DNA of 33,758 bases from Selaginella moellendorffii (taxonomy: Eukaryota; Streptophyta; Lycopodiopsida; Selaginellales; Selaginellaceae). The position numbers and the translations under genes were made by a program. The notes beneath the pieces were generated by a model that saw nothing but the letters and a program-made list of their open reading frames with translations, did no database searches and had not been told where the DNA came from. This document shows positions 20,786-29,712 of the stretch, in pieces. Each line of letters opens with the position of its first letter. Within the stretch, counting starts at the first letter, position 1. Location of the stretch: positions 33,961 through 67,718 of the forward strand of contig NW_003314463.1 in assembly GCF_000143415.4 (NCBI RefSeq). Direction: 5' to 3'.

Positions 20786-20840
20786 CTCCCTTCATGTGAG
20801 GCTCATTTAGCTTCTTGAAGCTGCCGTATGTGGCTGGGTC

Positions 20841-21002
20841 ATAAGGGAGGGGAGAATGACACAAACCATGGGAATATTCCAAGAATATTCCATAGCCTGT
20901 GGGATTTAAGGCCGTAACGCATTAAGGGTTGGGAGGTTGGCCTAGGGTTCGCTGTCTTGTTCGTTTCAAGATTGGTTCAAAACAAACCAATCTTCCCAAC
21001 AC
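20841..21002 (+). repeat. Polypurine tract and start of chromovirus 3' LTR
   Basis: ATAAGGGAGGGGAGAA (20,841-20,856) is a polypurine tract followed by TGACACAAACC at 20,857, a plausible LTR start. The LTR end is uncertain; CCCAACA at 21,002 is one candidate, giving a short LTR, but it may be truncated. Confidence 0.6.
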
Positions 21003-21255
21003 CAAGGAAATTGCTCCTATTTTTTTAAAAAGTTTTTTTCTATGTTTACTTAAGTTTATTTGTCATTTTCATGCAGACATATAAATCATGCCACAATATA
21101 AAAATATATATGAAGGCAACTCCATAATGAGGACATCCAAGAGAGTAAGAACTTGATTTCCAATGACCTTGCTTATTGTAATTTGGTTGTAGATGTCGGA
21201 GAAACTAGCCAGCACTCTACACGCCAATGTACAAATGCATTCTTTCCATCCCTTA

Positions 21256-21305
21256 GTAAGCTCCTGAATTTGGACTTCCCGAGAAGTCCAAATTCAGGAG
21301 CTTAC
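21256..21305. repeat. 50-base palindrome of 23-base perfect arms
   Basis: Arms 21,256-21,278 and 21,283-21,305 are perfect reverse complements around CCGA. The right arm is the end of the TRIM LTR and recurs exactly at 21,682-21,704. Confidence 0.9.
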
Positions 21306-21705
21306 ATTTGGTATCAGAAAGGTCTCGGGTCCGACTTTGTTGGTTGGTTTGGGGAATCACACCACATGTTGATTGACATCTGGCTAGTCCAATTTGCTCC
21401 CGCTGGGCTCGACCTGAGGGGTAGGGTGTCAAGAGAGCGGGGCTCTTGGGAGAGCTGCGGCTCTTAGCTTTCATTCACAAGGGCGTGAACTTGTAGGGAA
21501 GCGTGGTGGATTGTAAGCAACTAAAGAAAACGATTTGAGAGATGATCCATGGAGTTCAAATATAAAGGGAAAGGGCTCATGAACAAGAGTGCACCCTATT
21601 TTTCAATCGGTTAAGAGTCTTGGGATATTTGAGGTTAAGTGTTCTTGGATTTGAATAGTACTGGGTTGGGTGACCTCTTGGGAAGTCCAAATTCAGGAGC
21701 TTACA
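21256..21705 (+). mobile_element. TRIM (miniature LTR retrotransposon) with a rearranged 5' end
   Basis: A 3' LTR of 194 bases starts TGTAAGC at 21,512 and ends GCTTACA at 21,705, with AATATAAAGGG as a likely TATA box near 21,559. The same LTR end occurs at 21,283-21,306, followed by the primer-binding site TGGTATCAGA (21,309-21,318), complementary to initiator methionine tRNA. About 205 bases of internal, non-coding DNA separate them. Of the 5' LTR only the last 24 bases remain, joined head to head with an inverted copy of themselves (21,256-21,278). Flanking sequence on both sides fits one reading frame of the methyltransferase-like gene, so the element inserted there. I see no clear target-site duplication. 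Confidence 0.75.
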
Positions 21706-22876
21706 CTCTCCCCATTGCTACAAAGGATGACCTCCAAGAGTTATCTTCATTGGCTTCACATAAATAGGTATGAAAAAAAACATGTATTAACTTTAATATT
21801 TCCCGGTTTTGAAAACTATTCAGGTTCACCCTCTTTCTCTTATAAAAAGTGTTGGCAATGTGGGGACTACTTTCAGCTTTCTAACAACATGAGCCAAGAG
21901 TCTTCTATGTTCCATCGATGGATGCAAGGATTAAGAATGAACAATACTTTTGACATCGATCTCACGTTCTTCAACTTGCTTAATGGGTTACCACCTTTAC
22001 AAGGCGACACTCCATCTTGGAACATCCTTCGACCGGACCATATTTCTCAAGCGGTGGATGTGGCATTCAAGGTGTTGCGATATGAGGGCATTATGCTAAT
22101 CATTCTTCCCTATTCTTTATTTTGGGGAGGTCTTCTTGCAATGATGGTGGAGAATGATGACTCTAGATTGGTTGAGTTTGCATTAGGCTGCCTACTCTCA
22201 AACATCCCAGTCAAAACCAAAGGAGCAAGTGGCCAAATCCAAAAGGTTTGCATTTCCTTATTTTTCATATCTTAAATTGATTATCTCTTTTTATTATAGA
22301 TTTTAGCATGGAACTACCATGATCTCTGCCACTACTCTTGCCGTCACAGTATTACACAAGCTTATGAGTGTGCAGGTTTGGCATTGTCAAGATATGATAG
22401 CCTAACAGATATCATCCCGAATGTCATCGACAAGGACCATCATATAGAGTTCTCTGGTTATCGACACCGTTCACCAAAGGCCATGCAAATCCTCCTAAAG
22501 TTGTTTTGTCCTCCTAAGGGGATTGTGGTTGATACTACAGCAGGTTTTGGTTCGATGATGCTAGTGGCTAAAGAGACTAGCCGTGCAGTTTTTGCACTGG
22601 AGAAGGAGAGTGCATTTGAAGGTGTTCTTGGGACATTTCACAATAGGTGATAATAAAGTATAAATTTCTCATTATAGTAATTCCATCATGGTTGTGTATA
22701 TTAGGTGGATCAATGATATGGGCTATAATTTGCCATGTTATGCAGAAGTAATAGCACAAGCTCATATACAACAAAAGCCCACAGTTAAAGAGCATAATAC
22801 TATACAAATCCTCCTTTTGTGGATATGGATGCCGAGGAAGACTAAGTTTAGCTTTTTTTTTAGTCGAATTTTTTAG

Positions 22877-24480
22877 TGGTAATATAGAGTTTCTTCTTTA
22901 AGTTATGATATTAATTTTCTTATTAGACTTATATTATTTAGCTTTTCTTGGACTGAAAATATGTCTTAAGTTTTGAATAAAATTGTTGGTTCATCCTGAA
23001 CCAATCATTTAAACATCAACTTTTGTATTTGGTGGACTTTATTGACTTTTATTGACTTTCATTGACTTGAGTTTAGCTCAAAAACTACCTAGCCCTATTA
23101 AGGAACCACTCTCTAGGTTATTGGGTAGGGTCATTCTTATGAATACTTGCTAAGGCATGGTAGAAAGTGCAAAGATATCCTTTGAGTTTAGAGTAAAATA
23201 ATCGAAAGAAATGTGTAAGGCCAAAAGTAAGTTGTAAAGGGATAGAACTAAACTATAGGAATCAAAAGGCATAACCAAGGGTGGTTATGGAAATTGGAAA
23301 TGGAGAATCAAGTAGGTGCTCAAGCGTGTTGTTACTAGCAATTGTGATGCCATGAAAAATCTAAAATATGAAATAGTCGATATTAGACCATATAGCAATT
23401 AGAAAGCTTGTGAAAGGAAAAGCCTTAGTAAGCTAAGGGACAAAGTCCCTTCAAGGTTCCTAAAGATAATTCATAGATTAGTACCTAGAAAGACAAGTGC
23501 AAATGGTTCATACAATGTGTGAAATTAGAGTGGCACAGTAGAAGCATGGTCTTGAAGTTTGCCATGAGGCAAAACTATCAAGGTTGGGGAAATGGTCTCT
23601 AAGTGTTCAAGGAGATGGCTTTAAATGAAAGTCGATGGTTAAAGACTTTTACGTTTACACATGAAACCATGTTATGCTAGTCGAGTGATTTACTAAACGA
23701 GATTGGCAAGTCAGGGGGAACAAAGACCCTAGTTGAAGGTGTTGACTTCAAAAGGGGTGGCCAATGGGGTTAAGCATGGAGGAGTCTATGCATGATCATA
23801 GACTTATCAAATGAGAGGACTTGGCAATTCATCTTGGGTGATGCCATCTGTAGATGCATATACGAAAGTTGGGTTCAAGTCTCAACCCTTTAATGCTTAG
23901 GTTCGAGTCCTAACTTATTAAGGCATGGTGATGGTTTGGAATATGAGGACACTCATCTTTTGGTGGTCATGGACTCTTAGTAAGGAGACTGGCTTGGGTA
24001 CACCGCTAAGCAAAGGATGCCTGTGAATCATGCAGGCATGAATTTTTTGTATGAATTTTTTACTATATATCATATAGTAAAAAATCATATACTATATACA
24101 GGTATGAATCATCTTTGTACAACTAAATGTTTAAAATCATTTGAACCTAGTGCATTATATTATCTTGGATCAGTTGTCTAATTGCCTTTTATATGTATTA
24201 CAATATCACTTATGCCTCCTTGAATATTTGTTGAATTTAACACCATTCTCTATTTCTTACAATATTGTGAATGCATTAGCATAGGGATTTATCTCTTTTA
24301 ATAATTAATCAAGACCACCCATTAGTTGCTCATTGCATTTAGAATTGTGTTTGTTTTTTGATTTTTATCTCCGTTGCTGAGCAGTATCTAAAATATTTCA
24401 TTGTGAATAAGCTGCATTTTTTTCATTATTTGGTTTCAAACTTCCTACATATATATAAAATTAGGGCCACCTACTGCAAT
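22877..24480. other. Intergenic stretch without a gene
   Basis: No frame longer than chance and no transposon protein. Features seen are the two T-arm-like hairpins at 23,869-23,913 and a 31-base palindrome at 24,055-24,085 (14-base arms with ATTTTTTACTATAT on the left and a three-base loop). Confidence 0.5.
23869..23913 (+). repeat. Two tRNA T-arm-like hairpins in tandem
   Basis: TTGGG-TTCAAGT-CTCAA (23,869-23,885) and TTAGG-TTCGAGT-CCTAA (23,897-23,913) each fold as a five-pair stem with a seven-base TTCRAGT loop and contain a GGTTCRAGTCC-like B box. They start 28 bases apart. I find no acceptor stem, anticodon arm or clear A box, so no tRNA is called. They may come from a tRNA-derived SINE. 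Confidence 0.4.
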
Positions 24481-24935
24481 GATCAATGAGGCTCTTTCGT
24501 TTAAATATATCGGATGGTTAGTGAAAGATCTCAATTCAACTATATCAATAAACGTTTTACAATTCTTTCTTTACATTTCAACTCCCTCGTTTTCCTTTTC
24601 GTTCCAACTTGTTTTCATTCTGCAGTTGTTCTCGGCAGCCACGAAAAATATTTTCCAGCCATAGACATAAGAGATGTTGATGTCTGGAGAATACAAAAAA
24701 GAAAAACGCAAGCAAATGAAGTTAGTAATGGTGAAAAGGAAATAGGAACTTACTGCTGGCATTTTCTTTTAAGCCGCTCGAACTTTCTTCATGCCCAAGT
24801 TGTTCTCAAGGCTGGGAGCACTCCTTTTCACACCACTCTTCACAGCTTGTCGATCTTAATGCTGCAATATTTGAAAAATCCATGGGTGTTGCAGAACCTG
24901 ATCAAACCTGAAACTGATTGGTCCTTGCTTGTTTG

Positions 24936-25052
24936 CAGCGGAGGATCTCCTTTCTAAGATGTTGGCCATGGATCCGAAAGGTCGCCCCCTGTCACACGAG
25001 ATCAAATGCTTCCATCAGCTGGTATCCTCCCTTTCCCAGCGTCTTGTATAAA
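24936..25052 (+). pseudogene. Protein kinase fragment, subdomain XI
   Basis: The plus strand reads AAEDLLSKMLAMDPKGRPLS then HEIKCFHQL, stopping at 25,052. This is the end of a Ser/Thr kinase domain: the DLLxKMLxxDPxxRxS block with its conserved arginine. TTTGCAG at 24,938 would serve as splice acceptor. The rest of the domain lies next to it on the opposite strand, so an inversion has split the gene. Confidence 0.7.
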
Positions 25053-25307
25053 ATTGCTCCTAGCCCCCACATGTCGATGGCTGCCATGTAGAGCTCCTCC
25101 TTGTTCTCCACCACCTCAGCTGCCATGTACTTTGCTGGTCCTAAAGGTGCTGATCACCACTTTGTCGTGAATGTTTAGCTTGGAAAGAATGTTGTCAAGC
25201 TTGAGATCCTGGTGAACCACGCCCCTCAAATAAATCTCTTTGAAGGTCTTTACCAGCTGCTTGATGATTCTGGCTGCTTTCTCCTCACCAATCTTCTCGC
25301 AAATATG
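24992..25307 (-). pseudogene. Protein kinase fragment, subdomains VIa to IX, broken
   Basis: On the minus strand the frame reads ICEKIGEEKAARIIKQLVKT, then GVVHQDLKLDNILSK, then KVVISTFRTSK before a frameshift. It resumes as AKYMAAEVVENKEELYM and IDMWGLGAILYKTLGKG. The catalytic loop HRDLKxxN appears as HQDLKLDN. The DFG motif appears as TFR, and the activation loop between it and the APE-like AAE is shortened. D-M-W-G-L-G is subdomain IX. These changes rule out activity. The family within Ser/Thr kinases cannot be told. The fragment overlaps the plus-strand subdomain XI piece at 24,992-25,052. Confidence 0.75.
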
Positions 25308-25631
25308 CTATATTCAAAAGACCAAATAATTATGGAATAACGCCTTAAGAAAGGAAGGCAAAATTTCCACCAACGAACGCAACCACTCGAGGAAAAATGC
25401 CCGTGCCCTGTCCGAAAGGAGAAGAGAATCGATTAGGAAGGATTCTAGCAGTGTATCACCTTTTCAAGTCCGTGTTTACAGAAGATTATAAAGAAGGTAA
25501 ACTAACCAAAAAAAAACACATTACTAAAAAACAATCTTTTGTATTGTGTAGACAAAGAAGAAACAACTGATAGTCCAGAAGAACAAAAAAAGGTGAGACT
25601 GTGTAATAAAGACTTTGTGAAACTTTAATAA

Positions 25632-26935
25632 TTATAAGAAGAGCAGGTATGGATATACATGGTTTCTTCCTCTTTGCTCAGTTTGGCCTTTACTACGGCC
25701 TTTTGGACGTCCTGTGGTTTCCTCCTGTGATGTTTTCCTTCCTGGCGTTAGAGAGTAACTGAGGATGTAAGATTGCACTGCCTGAGCAAAGCCAGGCTTG
25801 TACGAGAAGAGCAGCCCACGGAAGAGCTTCCCATCGATGGAGGCTTCTAGCGTGTATCTGTAGTTGAATATGTCGCTTTCTCTAGCCTCGAACATCTTCT
25901 TGCCTAGTGGCTGAACGTGAGCTTGAAACTCTGTAGCATGAGTTTGACAGGGAAAAATTGGAGAGGTCGAAGGTTTTCCGCAGATACCTCCGTGAGATGA
26001 AACCAAGCTCTTGTCTGCATCCCTGTTGCTTGTCTAGCACGAATGGCATGGCATGATACTCTTTGCCGCCTTCTCTTAAGTTCCTTATACATGGATAACT
26101 TTGGTTCTGATGGATCTTTCTCCCTCAGCATCTCTTCACAGAAAAACGGCAACCATATTGTCAAGAATGGCAGCAATGTCAATAAAAGAAGAAGCCAACC
26201 TGTGTCGAGGAAATACATCTTCAAGCTCTTTGTTACATCCCTCATAGACGAATAATATGCCTCGCTCTGCGTTCACCAGCTCTTGGCATTAGCTCGGCAC
26301 CAGTCGTCTTTACCTTCTGCCATGCCATTGTTTCTGGAAACGCAAATGAATTTGCAAGTTTAAAACCAGCACAATGTATGTACCTGTGTCCAGAATATGA
26401 ACGTCGTTTAGATAGGCATTACCACCATCCTCGCCACCCATGACAACGAAACAGTCCTTCTAGGAAGAGCAGGTATGGATATCCCGAGGAATAGGCGAGA
26501 CTCCAGTGGTTGAAATCTTCGTCCAGACAAAAGTATCTACAGGAACAAAAAAAAGTTTAGAAGAAAACCAGGAAAGATAACAGGATATTACTCGTGTTCA
26601 AAACATGGAGGTCGTTGTAGTACTCCTCCTGTGAGGGATCACTGGATTTCCCACATCCCCCAAACACGAACAGGTTGTCACCGATGAGAGACGTGCTATG
26701 TCCTTCTCTCGGAGCAGGAACATCACCAAAAACGTCGGGTTTCCCCCAGGTGTTGGTAGCTGCATCGGATGATAAGAACAAGAAAAAAAAATCGATAGAA
26801 CTCAGAGCTTACCAGTATCCAAAACAAAGAGATTGTCTAGTGGGCTGGTTCCATCGGTACCACCAAACACATAGAGCTTAGACCCGACGGCCGTGGAGCT
26901 GTGGCTGTCCCGAGGAGAGTCACAGCCACCTACCA
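25632..26935 (-). pseudogene. Kelch-repeat protein (tip elongation aberrant-like), multi-exon, broken
   Basis: Minus-strand exons read successive kelch blades. First: SPRDSHSSTAVGSKLYVFGG, then TDGTSPLDNLFVLDT (about 26,925-26,814). Second: TNTWGKPDVFGDVPAPREGH, then LIGDNLFVFGGCGKSS and EEYYNDLHVLNT (about 26,768-26,592). Third: TFVWTKISTTGVSPIPRDIH, CFVVMGGEDGGNAYLNDVHI (about 26,537-26,393). Fourth: TMAWQKVKTTGAELMPRAG (near 26,330-26,275), where the blade is cut short. Splice sites such as GTACATAC/TTTCCAG bound short introns. TAG at 26,460-26,462 stands where a tryptophan is expected (SS*KDC). Further on are a charged helix, REKDPSEPKLSMYKELKRRR, and a final segment YTLEASIDGKLFRGLLFSYK, which I assign to the same gene by position. 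Kelch proteins of this type act in cell polarity or as adaptors. Confidence 0.7.
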
Positions 26936-27621
26936 TAGCCTCTTCGCCTTTCACTCCCAATCCTCGTCTCATTTCCGAGCAGAGCACGTCGATCTACCGA
27001 ATGCACCTGCGCAGGCGGATGCCGGTGGATTTGTTCCCTGCGAAAGTCTGGAAGGCATCGAGCCTGTTCTCGCTGATCATCGAGCACAACTATGGCGACA
27101 CAGAGAAAGCCATGAGCCTCTCAAACCTTTGCAAACGGAGAAACAAACACAACCTCGTTGTAATAGGCTGGGACTTTCAGCCGCTTAGGATCGTTATCCA
27201 GTGCCCTTCCCAGGACTTCTTCCGGAGCTGTCCAAAAACGAATGTGTTAGAGTTTTTTCTAGTGTCTAAATCGAAGGAACTCACTCAAAGGTGTTGGATA
27301 AGGAACAAATGTAGGTTGCGGCTTTTGGTAGGAGGTTTTTGGTCCCTCACCAAGCTGGACGCCACCATTGCTGCGATTGGCTGGAATATCTTGGTCATCC
27401 TGAAACATCTCAAGTTAGAATCGCAGGGACGACGATAGGGGGATTGAGACTCTTTTACCAGGTGATATTCTGCGTTGAGTACTTTTTCCATAAGTGCGAC
27501 TCGTTTCTTCATGAACTCCATAATTCTCCTGTTGAAGAACGCTTCAGCGTCGGTTAAATGATTGTCATTTTCAACTACTGAGGTGCTCTGCAATGAAGAC
27601 TTCATCAAACACACACAAAGG

Positions 27622-27660
<39 letters not shown>
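26936..27660 (-). pseudogene. Duplicated module, copy 1, fused to the kelch gene; family unknown
   Basis: Minus-strand exons in this module read DNHLTDAEAFFNRRIMEFMK then KRVALMEKVLNAEYHLVKES, next PEEVLGRALDNDPKRL, then MISENRLDAFQTFAGNKS and VLCSEMRRGLGVKGEEAMV. The last frame passes without a stop into the first kelch blade (26,987-26,802). The peptide pattern, helical and rich in charged residues, is unlike kelch, and I do not recognise it. A stop follows RLRRCIR near 27,000, where copy 2 reads RCIQQIDM, so this copy is the more damaged at that point. The whole module recurs at 32,975-33,758 with about 93-95 percent identity by eye. Confidence 0.6.
27631..27658. repeat. AG microsatellite
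   Basis: Fourteen AG units at the right end of module copy 1, preceded by a CA-rich stretch. Copy 2 ends in the same way at the window edge. Confidence 0.9.
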
Positions 27661-27661
<1 letters not shown>

Positions 27662-28084
27662 CTTCCCGCTAGCAATGATTGATGCTCTTTCTCACGCGCC
27701 CTAAAAGACAATTGAATTTTTTTATGATCCCAAAAGTCACGACTCCCCATTGTTTAATCTCAGCCGTTAGATTTTGGCATATGCCCAGAATAAGCGTCGC
27801 CAGTATATACTATTATTATACTGGCTCTTTCATTTAAATATATGAGTACTAGCAAAAGTCCCAGCTACGCTGGGAGCATCGTGTTTATTCCTGATGTTTT
27901 AGTAATTTCAAAGAGTTGTAATTGTAATTGTAATTTTTAACATAATCATTATTATAGCATACATAATTAAACATAATATAATATTTATATTGAAAGTCCC
28001 TTTTACATTGTATGATCCCGATAAATGTAATATAAATGTAATAAATATCTGTTGTGCTCATTGAACAAAATCTGTTTGCAAGAT
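27661..28084. other. AT-rich spacer with a short hairpin
   Basis: No gene. TCCCAGC-TAC-GCTGGGA at 27,859-27,875 is a perfect seven-pair hairpin. The phrase GGCTCTTTCATTTAAATATA at 27,823 nearly matches GGCTCTTTCGTTTAAATATA at 24,490. Confidence 0.5.
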
Positions 28085-28106
28085 TAACTGAAGAGAGCTA
28101 CTTGAA

Positions 28107-28739
28107 GCTCCAGAAGCTTACTGAGTCACTGTGAACAATCCCAAAGCTCTTAAGCAGTATGTGCCCCTACAACAGCATGCCTTGCAAGGTGGCCTATGGA
28201 GCATAAGATTGTTCTTCTTACCGAGATGAGAAGGGTAAGTGATGTTTACTTCCTCTCTGTCTTATTTTCTCGTTGATACTGGTTTTTTCTGATATGACAG
28301 TTCACGTATCTAACTGTCCTCTACATTTTATATAGGAAAGACTCCAGTCTCGATGTGGATGAGATTTTCTCCTTGTACTACATTGTCAACCAAGGCATTC
28401 AGGCTTTCCCCATCAACTTCCCCAACACTGCCTACAACAAAGCCTTGAAGGTAAAAGCCATATGCATTGTCTTACATAGTTTTGTGATGTTTTCCCATTC
28501 TCAGGCCAGGTGAAAGGTCATCAGGCTTATCCAGGACCTGATCAACCAGCGAAGAGCTTCTAGAAAGCCACAGGAAACAAGCATTCTTTTGTTGCTCATG
28601 GATGAGCTGGATGACAAAGGAGAGTTTCTGGAAGTGCTGAAATCATAGACATGCTCAACATGTACATAAACCCTGGTCACAAATTGATGGCTGATGGTTT
28701 CCTAAAGCAAAATCCTGATGTGCTCGAGAAAGTGAAGAT
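28107..28739 (+). pseudogene. Cytochrome P450 pseudogene, CYP85-clan-like, middle exons
   Basis: Exon 28,107-28,234 reads VNNPKALKQYVPLQQHALQG, then in a shifted frame KIVLLTEMRR, and ends at a GTAAGT donor. After a 66-base intron, exon 28,301-28,450 reads DSSLDVDEIFSLYYIVNQGI, then QAFPINFPNTAYNKALK, the FPINxPGTxYxKAxxAR block typical of the CYP85 clan (brassinosteroid, gibberellin, abscisate and triterpene oxidases). After a 54-base intron, exon 28,505 onward reads AR*KVIRLIQDLINQRR, SILLLLMDELDDKGEF, then shifted EIIDMLNMYINPGHKLMADG, and FLKQNPDVLEKVK. The I-helix oxygen-binding motif AGxET appears as NPGHK with bases missing. TGA lies at 28,511-28,513. The N-terminus, K-helix and heme-binding cysteine region are absent. 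Such enzymes normally sit on the ER membrane; this one is dead. Confidence 0.85.
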
Positions 28740-28744
28740 AAACA

Positions 28745-29053
28745 TTTACAATTTCATACAAATTTTCCTTCATACAATCTTTCTTCTTTAGGCTACATCC
28801 AGACTACTCTGTAAAAGTTTCAAACTTCTGTAATTATAAAAGAAAAAAATATTCTACTGAATTGTATTATATTTATGCTTAATATACAAATTATTGTTAT
28901 ATTATAACATGCTATATTATAATGTATATATAAATTTTTGTTTTTTTAGTATCATGATTTTTATGATATTAAAATATTATAGAATAAGTTATTAATATCT
29001 TAACTTATAATTTATAGTATAATTTGTGTAACCAGAAGCCCATGCATGCATTG
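28745..29053. other. AT-rich spacer
   Basis: Very AT-rich with TATA-like words and stops in all frames; nothing recognised. Confidence 0.6.
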
Positions 29054-29552
29054 TCATAAAGTGTGGAATACAAATAGATTTCCTATTCCATCTACATGAT
29101 CAACAAGAAATAGATGTGACTCACTCTTATTGTCTAATGCTAGCTTGCAATAGTGTTGTCTGGATGGTGTCACCCTAATAACTTGGATATGAGCATACAT
29201 CACTTTTTTTCTCCGTGGCAATTTGGCACATTGTGGCAGCATTACATCTTGAATGTCTGTCAGATCCTCATCACTATCAAGCTTCAAAAAATCTAATCAG
29301 CTCACTACCCTGGCCTGAATTACCCTAATGCCTGGGTAGATAAAGAAGATATATCTTAGCCCACATATCACTGTAGAGTTCAAATGGCCAGTCCTGCATG
29401 TAGAGCTTCCGCATTGGAAACAATTTTCCAAAGATATTTGTCATCACAACGTCTGCTTTCCATTGAAAAAAAATGTGAGGGAGAAGAACATGATAATGCG
29501 GTGAGAGAAAAAATACAAGAAACAACTTTGTGTTTCTTTCAGTTAGATTCAT
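29054..29552 (-). pseudogene. Unrecognised minus-strand reading frames, possible exons
   Basis: Two frames, 29,287-29,054 and 29,552-29,325, give peptides with gene-like composition: KLYMQDWPFELYSDMWAKIY and, further on, KVMYAHIQVIRVTPSRQHYC then KSESHLFLVDHVDGIGNLF. They could be neighbouring exons of one decayed gene. No family comes to mind and no splice pair is convincing. Confidence 0.25.
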
Positions 29553-29712
29553 TGTTTGTTTCAGAGTTCAAGTAAAAAAGGTTACTCACAAAAAGAATAG
29601 CAGATTGTATAATTTATGATGTTGAAGTGTTTAGAGTACATCCACACTTCCATACTTCGCATTTATACATTTTTATAAGTACTTAAATTTATTTTCTAAT
29701 ATAATACCTGCA

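Larger units (their letters stand above)
21127..22845 (+). pseudogene. DNA N4/N6 amino-methyltransferase-like gene (beta-class order), intron-containing, degenerate
   Basis: Exons on the plus strand give a protein with methyltransferase motifs. The first part (21,127-21,255) includes DLAYCNLVVDVGETSQHST; a TRIM element interrupts, then 21,706-21,777. After a 46-base intron (21,778-21,823) comes YKKCWQCGDYFQLSNNMSQ, then IDLTFFNLLNGLPPLQGD followed by WNILRPDHI and VAFKVLRYEGIMLIILPY, which matches motif IV and the next helix and strand. A 54-base intron (22,246-22,299) joins IQK to ILAWNYHDLC in frame. Then come motif X (GYRHRSPKAMQILLKLF) and motif I (IVVDTTAGFGSMMLVAKETS). A 58-base intron (22,647-22,704) joins HNR to WINDMGYNLP in frame. 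The order IV, then X, then I is that of beta-class amino-methyltransferases. The catalytic DPPY box reads NLLN, so activity is unlikely. The last codons need a one-base shift to reach a natural end, FVDMDAEED at TAA 22,843-22,845; unshifted, the frame ends at 22,876. Phase across the first intron does not close cleanly. AATAAA is at about 22,976. Confidence 0.7.

Noticed and set aside
21153-21467. 104-codon ORF crossing the TRIM 5' end
   Set aside because: Only its first 35 or so codons belong to the methyltransferase-like gene; the rest reads through LTR and primer-binding site.
23869-23913. tRNA gene
   Set aside because: Only T-arm-like hairpins are present; no acceptor stem, D-arm or anticodon arm can be folded around them.
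24055-24085. 31-base AT palindrome as a terminator
   Set aside because: No gene ends next to it and the window is not bacterial; it is noted only as a palindrome.
24514-24957. 147-codon plus-strand ORF before the kinase fragment
   Set aside because: No kinase-like sequence in this frame, and the true subdomain XI peptide lies in a different phase; likely a chance frame.
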